Of a stretch of DNA of 52,350 nucleotides, positions 24,603 through 33,476 are shown in pieces. Both the position numbers and the translations under genes were made by a program. Origin of the DNA: Negativibacillus sp. (lineage in GTDB: Bacteria > Bacillota > Clostridia > Oscillospirales > Ruminococcaceae); assembly GCA_020024325.1 (NCBI GenBank), contig JAHHTY010000006.1, positions 1-52,350 of the forward strand. Direction: 5' to 3'. The notes beneath the pieces were generated by a model. That model searched no databases and was not told the origin of the DNA. It worked only from the letters and a program-made list of their open reading frames with translations. Position 1 is the first letter of the stretch, and each line of letters begins with the position of its first letter.

Positions 24603-27600
24603 CTAATCATTTCCGAATAACTTGTGCCAAATTTTCTTGCACCATGCAAGGAAGCCTGTTTCTTCCTGTACAGGAACCTCTTCCTGACGTGGTTTTTCCG
24701 GTTTTTTTACTTCATCTGTTTTCATAATAAAGGTGGTGCTGGTTTGTGCATCATCGGCAGCATCGGAATAGATGCGGTAATCATCCACAAGATCAATATA
24801 GGTATCAATTCTGCTGGTCAGCTCATCCAAATCATCTGCCTGATTGCTGTATTTATCAATTGCACCCTTTGCCTGCAAGTCATCAAAGATTCCAAACATC
24901 TTATTTGCGTGATCTACGGAATTCGGATCAACGGTCTTTTTCATAATATCCGAAACTTCTCTGTTGTCCATGATGTCATCTTTAATCTTCATCAGGTCAT
25001 CAACGGTATCCGGAGATTTATGAAGACTCTCGTTGACTGTCGGATCATCCAGGTCTTTCTGCAAATCTTTTAAGATAGGACGAATCTCTTTAAAGTCTTT
25101 TTTCATGATTGGATAATTTCTTCTTAATTCTTCCAGATCCTGGTCGCTCCACTCGTCCAAGAAGTCCTGCAAAGCCGCAATGTTATCTTTATTTTCTTCC
25201 AGATGATCAATCATATCTCTGGCTTCTCTCATTAACTGTTCTGCATCCTTACCTTTTTCCAGCTGGTCTGCCTGCTGAATCAGGTGTTTGAGCGCATTTA
25301 CCATCTCGTCGGCAAAAGATTTTGCACGATTTAATTTTTCTTTTGCCTGCTGTGGATTACCACCCAAATCTTTAACAATATTTTGTTTCAGCTGATTTAT
25401 ATTTTTTAAAGTTGGCTGCACCTTTTGAGAGATGATTTCATCGGCTGCCTGACCTGCTGCTGCATCTACCTGTCCCTGCATTGCAACACGAACAGGGTCA
25501 ACGACCTCCAGAATCTGTTGGCACACACTCTTACCTTGTAAATTTTCTAAGAGTTGTTTTACAAGTTGCTGTATCATTTCCGGTGGCAAAGTCGGTGGTG
25601 TTTGCGGCTGTTGTTGTGCCTGCACTTCTGTTTGGGCAACCGGCTGCTGCATTGCTGCATCAAGGTCTTCTTGCGGAAGCTGTGGCTGCTGCATTGCTGT
25701 GTCAAAGTTTTCTTTTGGCATTTCCGCTTTCTGGTCTTCTGCATTGCCGTCAGTATCCTGATGGGTTTTGTCGGAACCCGGATTTTCAAATTGTTCATCA
25801 ACATCCGAATAAGAGCCTTCGCTTTCTCTTCTCAAATCTTCAGAAGTTCCGTATCCCATCTGTTCGGATTCCTGATTTTCATCTTTGCTTTCAGCATCGG
25901 TTGAGTCTTTCTGTTCGTCGGAATCGGAAGTTTCATTTTCCTTCTGACCCTCATCTTTTCCTTCGCTGGAACCATTGTCAACCGGGGTGTTCACAGAAGT
26001 ACCCGGGTTTTTATTTCCTTCGGTTTCTGTTGGCTGGGCAGTTGCTCCATCTGTCTGATTCTGCTGCGGATTTTGTTGTTCCGGTGCTATTGCATCTGTT
26101 TTATCGGACTCTCCTGCAACGGTTGTCTTTGTAGTTGGCGGTTGAGGGGTTGGCAGCGACGGAATATTCGGAATCTTAGAAGGAATAAACTTATCTTTCA
26201 TCGCATCATAGTTATTGATTGCTCCGGTCAACATCGCATATTGCTGCTCATCCAATGCACCCTGAGATTTTGCAACTGTAACTGCTGCCAAAAGGTCTTG
26301 TTTGTAAGCAGAAATATCTGATCCGCTAAGCATTGCGCTTTCCGCTTGCAGCAATTTTGTTGGTGTTGTTCCCATTTTTTGCTGTACAGCTGCTTCTACC
26401 TGCACTTTTGCAATAGCTGTAAAAGCTGCTTTTAAGGTTGCGGGTTCCATCATTTGCTGTAACTGTGGATCATTTAAAACATCCATCATCTGCATCATCT
26501 GACTTGCATAAGATGCAAGAACTTCGATGGTATGAATCTCCTCTTCGTTTTTATCCAGTTTATCAATCATTGCAAAGGCTTCGTCCAGCAAATCCTCTAA
26601 TTTTTGTGAACCTAAATTCTGCAATTTATCGTAGTCGTTCAGCAACAAACGAATCTTTGCAATACTTGCTCTGGTTAAACGGTTTACCAAAGTTTCCACT
26701 GACTGGGAATCCAGCAACTTATCAAGGTCAATATCGTCCATGTCTTTATCAATACGGTCATACAGGTCAATATTCTTTTTTGTAATATATCTTGGCAAAA
26801 TATCCATGATAGAGGTATCCATATCATAGAACTTAAAGATATCATCTACCAGTGTCTGAGCATTGCCTGTCAATTCCGGATTTTGGAACAGGGATCGAAT
26901 CTCACCGTTTGCATCCCATAAATCCAGATTGTTCTGGGCTTCTTTTAGAGATTGAAGGTCTGCAATCATCGAATCGATATCTTCGTCAGCATCAAGCTCA
27001 TCCAGTTCCGGAATGTCGTTGGATACCAGTACACCGATAGGACCCATCGAAAATTCTGTTACATCAGCTGTAATGGTAAATTCACTTGGAAAATCAAGCT
27101 GATCCACTCCCGGGATATCATAGGTAGAAAGTCCCAGACTTTCGTTCATTCCGGGAATTGCTACAAAAGCAGCTGCATGGTTGTTGCCATCACTTTGAAC
27201 GGTTCCTTCACTGACAGTTACATTCTGAAAGGTATCATCAGGAAAAGCAACTGCAAATGCTGCCATGACCGGTGTATACATGGTCACTTTTTTGCCGTTC
27301 ATCTCTACTTCTTTTTCCAGGTTATTGTGAACGGCAATCTTCATTTCCATATGTCCAGACAATCCCGCCATTTTTTCGGCTGTCATCTCTTTGCCATCCA
27401 AAGAATAGCTGATTGCAACATCTACCGGCAGCTCTTTATCACTTTTACCACGATAATACAGGTCGGTGCCTTCCATTTTCCATGTTACATCATTACCGTT
27501 CTGTTCCGGTTTCTGTTCTCCCTTGACATTTTCAATCTCGGTGAGATTGGTGCGGTCTTTTAAAACTGCATTTGGTGTATCGCTGTGAAGCCAGTCGGTA

Positions 27601-27854
27601 ACATTTTTTTGGGTAGGTTTACCGGAAGAATCCAAATTTACATAAACTGTTTCCGTTTTTTTATAAGGAGCAATTCCGGCAGAGCCTGCCTCTGCTTTTT
27701 GGGTGCTTTCTCCGATAACTTTCTCATCTGTATCTTCGGTATTATCCTGTTTTGTGTTGTCTGTTTCTTTTGCTGCATATGCAACTACACTGCCCATCAT
27801 GATAAGGGCAAGGATCAAACTTACTGCTTTCAGCATTTTCTTATTTAGATTCAT
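24603..27854 (-). CDS. Large exported protein partner of the MMPL transporter
   Basis: 1083 residues. The signal peptide (about 1-28, ending V-A-Y-A-A) is followed by a beta-rich region (about 65-280), a first helical/coiled-coil region (about 285-575), a long disordered linker rich in Pro, Gln, Glu, Asp and Ser (about 580-780), and a second coiled coil (about 780-1040). The linker contains the repeated phrases F-D-T-A-M-Q-Q-P and L-D-A-A-M-Q-Q-P. The C-terminal tip F-L-A-W-C-K-K-I-W-H-K-L-F is an amphipathic helix after a Pro/Glu/Lys spacer, with no transmembrane anchor. It resembles YhgE/Pip-type extracellular partners of RND/MMPL transporters in gene position and helical layout, but no motif fixes the family. 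It is the last gene of the TetR-controlled operon, 88 bases after the transporter gene. Confidence 0.7.
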   Translation of the reverse strand: MNLNKKMLKAVSLILALIMMGSVVAYAAKETDNTKQDNTEDTDEKVIGESTQKAEAGSAGIAPYKKTETVYVNLDSSGKPTQKNVTDWLHSDTPNAVLKDRTNLTEIENVKGEQKPEQNGNDVTWKMEGTDLYYRGKSDKELPVDVAISYSLDGKEMTAEKMAGLSGHMEMKIAVHNNLEKEVEMNGKKVTMYTPVMAAFAVAFPDDTFQNVTVSEGTVQSDGNNHAAAFVAIPGMNESLGLSTYDIPGVDQLDFPSEFTITADVTEFSMGPIGVLVSNDIPELDELDADEDIDSMIADLQSLKEAQNNLDLWDANGEIRSLFQNPELTGNAQTLVDDIFKFYDMDTSIMDILPRYITKKNIDLYDRIDKDMDDIDLDKLLDSQSVETLVNRLTRASIAKIRLLLNDYDKLQNLGSQKLEDLLDEAFAMIDKLDKNEEEIHTIEVLASYASQMMQMMDVLNDPQLQQMMEPATLKAAFTAIAKVQVEAAVQQKMGTTPTKLLQAESAMLSGSDISAYKQDLLAAVTVAKSQGALDEQQYAMLTGAINNYDAMKDKFIPSKIPNIPSLPTPQPPTTKTTVAGESDKTDAIAPEQQNPQQNQTDGATAQPTETEGNKNPGTSVNTPVDNGSSEGKDEGQKENETSDSDEQKDSTDAESKDENQESEQMGYGTSEDLRRESEGSYSDVDEQFENPGSDKTHQDTDGNAEDQKAEMPKENFDTAMQQPQLPQEDLDAAMQQPVAQTEVQAQQQPQTPPTLPPEMIQQLVKQLLENLQGKSVCQQILEVVDPVRVAMQGQVDAAAGQAADEIISQKVQPTLKNINQLKQNIVKDLGGNPQQAKEKLNRAKSFADEMVNALKHLIQQADQLEKGKDAEQLMREARDMIDHLEENKDNIAALQDFLDEWSDQDLEELRRNYPIMKKDFKEIRPILKDLQKDLDDPTVNESLHKSPDTVDDLMKIKDDIMDNREVSDIMKKTVDPNSVDHANKMFGIFDDLQAKGAIDKYSNQADDLDELTSRIDTYIDLVDDYRIYSDAADDAQTSTTFIMKTDEVKKPEKPRQEEVPVQEETGFLAWCKKIWHKLFGND

Positions 27855-27871
27855 ACTTGTCAGACCTTTCC

Positions 27872-27898
27872 CATCTGCAAAATTAAATTTTGCAGATG
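27872..27898 (-). promoter_or_regulatory. Perfect intercistronic hairpin before the exported-protein gene
   Basis: The arms CATCTGCAAAATT and AATTTTGCAGATG are perfectly complementary around one base. It sits between the transporter stop and the GGGAAAGG ribosome site of the exported-protein gene, with no T-run. It could stabilise or process the mRNA or limit translation. Confidence 0.6.
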
Positions 27899-27942
27899 AT
27901 ATTTATGAATAACTTGCAAATAAAAAGTTGGATTTCAGTTCA

Positions 27943-30069
27943 TTATGCCTGGGTCTTTGCTTCTTTGCGGAATACTCGGATTCCTTTTTTCTCTTTCTCC
28001 GGCTTTGCTGTTCTCCAACAAAGGGAAGTTTTTGCTATCAAGCTTTCACAATTTACCAGCAATGATGGCAGCAGGAAGATACTTACTATTGCACTGACGA
28101 TAGCACCTCTTGCAAGCATCATACAGATAGATTTAATAATTTCCATCTTTGAAATCATACCTACGCCAAAGGTTGCACAGAACAGAACCAACGCACTGGT
28201 GATGATTGCTTCATCCGAGGTGTTTGCTGCAATCAGGATTGCCTGATGTTTGTCATTACCGTTTTGAAGTTCCTCACGGAAACGTGTTGTCATCAAGATT
28301 GCATAGTCTACGGTTGCACCCAACTGGATACAGTTGATAACAATTGGAGAGATGAATGGGATAACCTCCCCTGTCAAAGTTGATATACCACAGTTGATAA
28401 AAATTGACAGCTCAATTGCTGCAACCAAGATAATCGGAATAGAAATCGACTTAAAGCAGAACCCTACAATCAGAAGAATTGCAATGATAGAAATTGCATT
28501 TGTGACCTGTATATCGATATCGCAGGTTTCGGTCAAATCTTTGGTCATTGCTCCCTCACCGGTAAGCAGTGCATTTTCATCATAGGATTTTATAATTCTG
28601 GTAATTTCGTTGATCTGGTTGCTTTCCTCGTTGGTGGCAGCCTTATAACAAGAGTTTACCATGATAATTTGTTTCCCGTCTTTTTTGCACATGTCCTTTA
28701 TTTCCTGGGGAATAAAATTATCCGGTATCATTGGACCGACAAATTTATCATAGGAAATCAGTGCTTCTATTCCATCCACACTCTCAATTTCATCGGTCAT
28801 TGCTTTTAATTTATACGAAGGAAGATTATCGTCCACAATGATGAAATGTGTTGTTGCCATGTTGAACTGTTTTTTCAGTTTATCGGTTGCAATGGTGGAA
28901 GGTAAATCTGCCGGCAATGACTGGTCGATATTATAGTAAACCGGTGTTTGACTTTGCAAATAATAGGACGGCAGCAAAAGAAGCAGAAACAACACCACAA
29001 ATATCTTGCTATGTTTTATAATTCGTTTGTTCAGTCCATTAAAGTTCGGCATTAACGAACGGTGCTCGGTTTTGCTAATCACCTTTTCAAACATCATAAT
29101 AATACTTGGAAGAATGGTGACAACAGTGATAACACCTAAAAGAACACCTTTTGCCATGACTAAACCAATATCTTTACCCAGCCCCAGCTGCATAAAGCAC
29201 AGTGCTAAAAATCCGGCAATGGTGGTCAAAGAACTTCCCGACAAAGATACAAATGCACTTACGATTGCACTTGCCATAGCATCACGTCGGTCTGCATATT
29301 TTGGTTTTTCTTCTTTGTATCTGTTCAGCAAAAAGATTGCATAGTCGGTGGTGACACCTAACTGTAAAATTGCCGCAATTGCTTTGGTTATATAGCTAAC
29401 CTCTCCCAACAAAATATTGGTACCCATATTGTAAAGGATTGCACAACCGATTCCTAAAATGAAAACCACCGGCAGAAAATAGGACTCGCTGGTCACCAGC
29501 AGTGCAATCATCGAAAGGATAACCGCAGCTACCATATAAATTGGCATCTCACTTAAAACCAAATCCTTGGTATCCTTTAAAAAGACCGATACACCGCTGA
29601 GGAAACATTGTTTATTGCTCAGCGAACGAATCCGGTCGATTGCCGCCATTGTTTCGGTGGAAGCTCCCGGCTTATCATACTGCACCATAATCATCGTGCT
29701 GGTATCGCTGAAAAAGATATTTCTGATTTCATCCGGCAAAATTTCCGGTGGGACACTGATGTCCAGAGCTTTATCAATCCACAGTGCCTTGCTGACACCC
29801 GGAACCTGTTCAATCTGCTCTCGCAAGTCGGAAACATATTTTTCCGGCATATTTTCGACAACCAGCATATTCACTGCTGCCATGTGGAACGGGTCTTCCA
29901 GAATCTGTTGTCCCTTAGAAGAATCCAAATCTTCCGGCAGATATGACAGGATATCGTAGTTGACATCTGTGCTCAGCTCACCGATTACACTTGGTATCAG
30001 CAGTAACACTGCAAGCAGTATGACTACGCTGAACTTTCTGGTGAGCAGCTTTGCAATTTTTTCTAACAA
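27943..30069 (-). CDS. MMPL/RND-family transporter
   Basis: 708 residues with two homologous halves. Each has an N-terminal membrane helix, an extracellular domain and five more helices. The duplicated signature is L-G-V-T-T-D-Y-A-I-F-L-L-N-R-Y near 240-254 and L-G-A-T-V-D-Y-A-I-L-M-T-T-R-F near 580-594; the Asp in D-Y-A is the proton-relay residue of the superfamily. In Gram-positive bacteria these proteins move lipids, glycolipids or hydrophobic drugs. The start is TTG 30069, seven to nine bases after AGGGGGA. A palindrome matching the one before tetR lies 40 bases upstream, pointing to TetR repression. Confidence 0.88.
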   Translation of the reverse strand: MLEKIAKLLTRKFSVVILLAVLLLIPSVIGELSTDVNYDILSYLPEDLDSSKGQQILEDPFHMAAVNMLVVENMPEKYVSDLREQIEQVPGVSKALWIDKALDISVPPEILPDEIRNIFFSDTSTMIMVQYDKPGASTETMAAIDRIRSLSNKQCFLSGVSVFLKDTKDLVLSEMPIYMVAAVILSMIALLVTSESYFLPVVFILGIGCAILYNMGTNILLGEVSYITKAIAAILQLGVTTDYAIFLLNRYKEEKPKYADRRDAMASAIVSAFVSLSGSSLTTIAGFLALCFMQLGLGKDIGLVMAKGVLLGVITVVTILPSIIMMFEKVISKTEHRSLMPNFNGLNKRIIKHSKIFVVLFLLLLLPSYYLQSQTPVYYNIDQSLPADLPSTIATDKLKKQFNMATTHFIIVDDNLPSYKLKAMTDEIESVDGIEALISYDKFVGPMIPDNFIPQEIKDMCKKDGKQIIMVNSCYKAATNEESNQINEITRIIKSYDENALLTGEGAMTKDLTETCDIDIQVTNAISIIAILLIVGFCFKSISIPIILVAAIELSIFINCGISTLTGEVIPFISPIVINCIQLGATVDYAILMTTRFREELQNGNDKHQAILIAANTSDEAIITSALVLFCATFGVGMISKMEIIKSICMMLARGAIVSAIVSIFLLPSLLVNCESLIAKTSLCWRTAKPEKEKKGIRVFRKEAKTQA

Positions 30070-30108
30070 GCAAAATTCCCCCTAACTAATTTGGGCTGTT
30101 TCCCATTA

Positions 30109-30125
30109 TGACTGACCGACAGTCA
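30109..30125. promoter_or_regulatory. TetR operator O1, before the transporter gene
   Basis: TGACTGACCGACAGTCA is an inverted repeat with perfect 6-base arms. It differs at only two of 17 positions from the palindrome before tetR. Confidence 0.8.
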
Positions 30126-30132
30126 ATATTAT

Positions 30133-30161
30133 GAAAAAAGAAAAGCCTTACACGGTAAGGC
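30133..30161 (-). terminator. Terminator after tetR
   Basis: GCCTTAC / GTAAGGC stem with a three-base loop; TTTTCTTTTTT follows on the minus strand. It separates tetR from the transporter gene so that O1 can control a separate promoter. Confidence 0.8.
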
Positions 30162-30182
30162 ATCCTTTTGTCATTCGGCAAA

Positions 30183-30746
30183 TTACTGAATCCCCAAAAT
30201 TTGAGCAACAATTTCCAGGATTGTGGTTCTATCCATGCTGGAAAAATCCACCATTCCCAGACCATAAAACAATATCTTTACAACTGTATGCGGATGCTTT
30301 GCATGAATAATTCCGTTTTCAACCCCAGCTTCCACAATTTCATCTACAACCTCTCCCAGACTTTCCACTGTATGCTCCAGCACACTTTGATGTAAAACAG
30401 AGTGGTCATTTAATGAAAGATCGGAAAAAATACGTTGTGCTTCTTCTGAAAAATCAATGATTGCAAATACAATCTTATTTAGCTTTTCTCGATAGTCTAT
30501 GTCCTGTCCGGCAATATTGCGAATTGTCGTAGCTGTCATCTGGATATAGTCATCAATGATTGCAGCCATCACTTCATCTTTATTGTGAAAATAGTAGTAA
30601 AATAATCCTTTTGCAATACCGATATGAGTTGCAATATCTCCGATAGTTGTTTTTGTAAATCCCTTACGGAAAAATAACTCTTTAGCAGCGTTGATAATTT
30701 CCTTTTTCCGTTCTTCCGGAGCTTTTGAAATTCTCACTTGGTTCAT
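30183..30746 (-). CDS. TetR/AcrR-family transcriptional repressor
   Basis: 187 residues. The N-terminal HTH region reads I-I-N-A-A-K-E-L-F-F-R-K-G-F-T-K-T-T-I-G-D-I-A, then G-I-A-K-G-L-F-Y-Y-Y-F near 40-50. The C-terminal ligand domain is helical. The start ATG 30746 (MNQVRISKAPEERKKEI) is 10-20 bases after the predicted transcription start; the frame is open for 16 codons further upstream but those overlap the promoter. Palindromes TGACTG-N5-[CT]AGTCA in its own promoter and before the MMPL gene indicate autorepression and control of the export operon. The inducer is probably a hydrophobic compound, by analogy with the family. Confidence 0.9.
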   Translation of the reverse strand: MNQVRISKAPEERKKEIINAAKELFFRKGFTKTTIGDIATHIGIAKGLFYYYFHNKDEVMAAIIDDYIQMTATTIRNIAGQDIDYREKLNKIVFAIIDFSEEAQRIFSDLSLNDHSVLHQSVLEHTVESLGEVVDEIVEAGVENGIIHAKHPHTVVKILFYGLGMVDFSSMDRTTILEIVAQILGIQ

Positions 30747-30765
30747 CCCTCTCTCTATGTATTCT

Positions 30766-30794
30766 ATATTAGCACTTGACTGACTGATAGTCAA
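30766..30794 (-). promoter_or_regulatory. Promoter of tetR
   Basis: Minus strand TTGACT (30789-30794), 17 bases, TAATAT (30766-30771). Operator O2 covers the -35 box and most of the spacer. Confidence 0.75.
30777..30793. promoter_or_regulatory. TetR operator O2, inside the tetR promoter
   Basis: TGACTGACTGATAGTCA matches O1 at 15 of 17 positions and has 5-base perfect arms. Its position over the -35 region implies repression by blocking RNA polymerase. Confidence 0.8.
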
Positions 30795-30992
30795 TCAAAA
30801 TAATTTATAATATATTATATATCTAAAATTATTTTTTGTGCAGTATTTATAATATTGCTTCATTTTTTTAATGAATTTAAAACTATTTGTGGCTTTATAG
30901 GATATTATGTCTTATTTTTTATCTTATTTTAAATTACTTTTATCACAATTACAAGTCTTTAATAAAAAACTCAAAAAAATATAAAGAAGAAA

Positions 30993-31022
30993 TTGACAAT
31001 ATCTATAAATATAATGTAAACT
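30993..31022 (+). promoter_or_regulatory. Promoter candidate of the secreted repeat-protein gene
   Basis: TTGACA (30993-30998), 18 bases, TAAACT (31017-31022), about 55 bases before the ATG. It lies in an AT-rich intergenic region (30795-31077) with no other feature seen. Confidence 0.55.
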
Positions 31023-31077
31023 ATATGAGGTTAAACTACTGTTGTGAAAGAACAATAAAAGAAAGGAAGTTTTATTC

Positions 31078-33297
31078 ATGAAAAAAGTTTTATCCATCCT
31101 TATTACTGTCACAATTTGTTTTCAGATTGGATTTATTGCTTTTGCTGCTCCATCGAGAACATCTTCCGATGATTTCAGCATTAAGGTGGCAAATAACACA
31201 CTCCAATTTGTCAAAAACAACAAAGTAACCAAAAGTGTTCCAATGAAAAACAGTAAGATTAAGCTTCTTCCCAAAAAAGACGGAGGACTTGCCGTTAAAA
31301 TTACTGACAATACCGGCAAAGTACGCACTTTCGGTTTGAAAGGACAATCTGAGTTAAAAATCAGCGGCAAGATTGACTCTATATATTTAGATAAAAACTT
31401 GTCCAACCATTTCCGCATTTCAATTGAAAAAGATTCTTCTGTCAAGGAAATGAAAGTGGCAGCTCCTTGTAAAGTATCTATTGCAGGAAAAGTAAGCTCT
31501 ATAAACATCACTCATCCTAAGGCGAATGTGTCTGTGGATAAATCTGCTTCTGTCCGTGAAATAACCACCGTTTCAGGCAGCAATATAAAAGGTGTTCCAT
31601 CTTCTAAAATAACCGTTTCAGAAAATACTTCCCTTGCTTCTACCTACTCCTCCATGCAGGAAGAAACTCGCACCGAGGACAAAGAGAATACTCGTTATGA
31701 CTATGAAGAAACTCCCAATGTTTCCGAAAACACTAACAGTTCTTACCGTATTGACCGAATTGAATCTTCTTTAGGTCAGGTTACAGTAACTCTAAATCGT
31801 GCTACACCAACTGCTTTAACCAAAAATGATTTTGCAATTCTTTGTAATGGAAGTGGAAAAGATATGACTATCTTAAATGTTTCCACAAATGACAACAGAG
31901 TTTATGTCCTCAGTACTGCTTACTATGATGATAATGAATATTTCTTAAGCATTAAATTGCCAGATGGTAGCCTTATTAACAAAACATTCACCACTTCTTT
32001 AGTTGCACCAGGTCTGAAAGCACCAAAAATTGATCGTGTTGATGATACTTCTGCTACCTTTACCTTCGTATCAGACCAAGATGGCAGCCTTTATTATCTG
32101 CTTAAAGAAGTTGCCCCTTCTTCCCGTTCTATGTGGACCGGAGATGAAGACCCAACTCCTGCTCAAATCAAATCCAACGGAACAAAGATCCCAATGAAAC
32201 AGTACTCCAACACCTTCACTATTAAAAATCTGAAAGCTAATACCGCTTATACTGTTTTCTATGTTGCTGAGGACGCATCCGGTAAACTGACACCAATTAA
32301 CTATGCAGACATTCCATCTTCATCTGCCGGAAAACCGGAGCAGAGCAGCATTAGCATCACTAATATCGAATCTCACAAAGATATGTCTGACTTTAACCGT
32401 GTTCATCATTGGTTTACCATTACTTTGAGCAGTGCCCCTGCACAAGATCTTACTCTTGAAAACTTCAAGGTAACCTGTCCTGCCGAAAATGATACATCTT
32501 TAAGCAAAATAGAAAAAACAAGTCCTACTGTTTATACTATCTACCTGAAAGAAAATGTTATCTTAAAAAGTGATAACAACTTTACTTTCACCATTACTTT
32601 TTCTGACGGTTCTCAAACCAGCAGCACAAAGTTTCTTGATTTTGCAGCCCCTGTTATAAATGATGTTAAAGTAATCCGTACAGGAGCAAACACTGCTAAT
32701 GTAACTTTCCAGTCTACCGAACCCGGTAAACTGTATTGGAAAGTTTATCCTAACAGCAACCTTCCAGAAGCTAACCTCCCAGCTACTATTCAGGATATTG
32801 TGTCCACCGGTAAAACTTTTGATAAAATGCAGTCCAATGTTTCCCATACTTTAACTCTTACCTCTATTCCTGAAAAAGATGCAACCGTTTATCTTGTTGC
32901 CGAAGATACCAATAATAATCTGGGTACTTTTGCCGAACATGACCCTATTCCAAACGAAATTTCCGGCAAACAGGAACCAACGCCACAACCACAGGCAGAC
33001 AGTTCTCTTGTAATTGAATCTGTTGATGTTCGTGCAGATAAGCACTCTGCTCTTGGTGATGTAGACTTCTTTACCCTTACCTTAAATGAACAGACAAATC
33101 TTACAATCTCAGATATTGAAATTCAAGGTAGTGGAGTTTCTTTAAGTGGAAACAACCAGTTAGCTGACCTCTCTCAGTCTAGCTCATCTCCAAAGCAGTG
33201 TACTTTCTATACCAGAACAAAACTTCAGTCAGGAGCTTATACTATTACTGTACATTCTAATGGTAAAACAGCTTCTAAAGAATTTACCATCGCCTAA
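31078..33297 (+). CDS. Secreted modular repeat protein of unknown function
   Basis: 739 residues. The signal peptide (about 1-24, ending F-A-F-A-A) is followed by a beta-helix-like section (about 30-175) with short parallel-strand units such as S-G-K-I-D-S-I-Y-L-D and A-G-K-V-S-S-I-N-I-T. An acidic Ser/Glu linker (about 185-220) follows, then repeated modules. Modules at about 222-415 and 425-630 each consist of a strand-rich Ig-like unit (L-T-K-N-D-F / L-T-L-E-N-F) plus a second unit with G-S-L-Y-Y and G-K-L-Y-W motifs and a V-A-E-D end; a final half-module runs from about 645 to 739. No LPXTG, SLH or membrane anchor was seen, so it may be released or bound non-covalently. ATG 31078 follows AAAGGAAG. 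Confidence 0.7.
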   Translation: MKKVLSILITVTICFQIGFIAFAAPSRTSSDDFSIKVANNTLQFVKNNKVTKSVPMKNSKIKLLPKKDGGLAVKITDNTGKVRTFGLKGQSELKISGKIDSIYLDKNLSNHFRISIEKDSSVKEMKVAAPCKVSIAGKVSSINITHPKANVSVDKSASVREITTVSGSNIKGVPSSKITVSENTSLASTYSSMQEETRTEDKENTRYDYEETPNVSENTNSSYRIDRIESSLGQVTVTLNRATPTALTKNDFAILCNGSGKDMTILNVSTNDNRVYVLSTAYYDDNEYFLSIKLPDGSLINKTFTTSLVAPGLKAPKIDRVDDTSATFTFVSDQDGSLYYLLKEVAPSSRSMWTGDEDPTPAQIKSNGTKIPMKQYSNTFTIKNLKANTAYTVFYVAEDASGKLTPINYADIPSSSAGKPEQSSISITNIESHKDMSDFNRVHHWFTITLSSAPAQDLTLENFKVTCPAENDTSLSKIEKTSPTVYTIYLKENVILKSDNNFTFTITFSDGSQTSSTKFLDFAAPVINDVKVIRTGANTANVTFQSTEPGKLYWKVYPNSNLPEANLPATIQDIVSTGKTFDKMQSNVSHTLTLTSIPEKDATVYLVAEDTNNNLGTFAEHDPIPNEISGKQEPTPQPQADSSLVIESVDVRADKHSALGDVDFFTLTLNEQTNLTISDIEIQGSGVSLSGNNQLADLSQSSSSPKQCTFYTRTKLQSGAYTITVHSNGKTASKEFTIA

Positions 33298-33476
33298 TAT
33301 AATATCAAACTCTTAAAAAATATTGTCCATACACAAATGCACGGTAAGAAAGTATCCCCAAAAACATCTTAGGGGCCTGCTTCTAACGATTGAACCATGT
33401 TTATCATTACAAAGATAAAGACGTTCTGCTCGATAAGGTAATGCAAAAAGCAGATTCTTTTGGCTTATTCAAATGA
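33298..33476 (+). pseudogene. Possible remnant of a gene upstream of the Nudix pseudogene
   Basis: A short frame ending at TGA 33474-33476 encodes about 27 residues from 33396 (H-V-Y-H-Y-K-D-K-D-V-L-L-D-K-V-M-Q-K-A-D) and overlaps the Nudix ATG as ATGA. That looks like the coupled end of a lost gene and vaguely recalls a TetR helix, but it is too short to name. The rest of the stretch has no feature I can support. Confidence 0.3.

Noticed and set aside
25481..26134. 217-codon plus-strand frame opposite the large exported protein
   Set aside because: It is the complement of the repetitive Gln/Glu/Ser linker, which naturally stays open on the other strand. No start signal.
26952..27563. 203-codon plus-strand frame opposite the large exported protein
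   Set aside because: Antisense shadow without ribosome site; the minus frame has a signal peptide and operon context.
30887..31081. 64-codon plus-strand frame just before the secreted repeat-protein gene
   Set aside because: AT-rich intergenic DNA containing the predicted promoter; no ribosome site, and it overlaps the start of the real gene.
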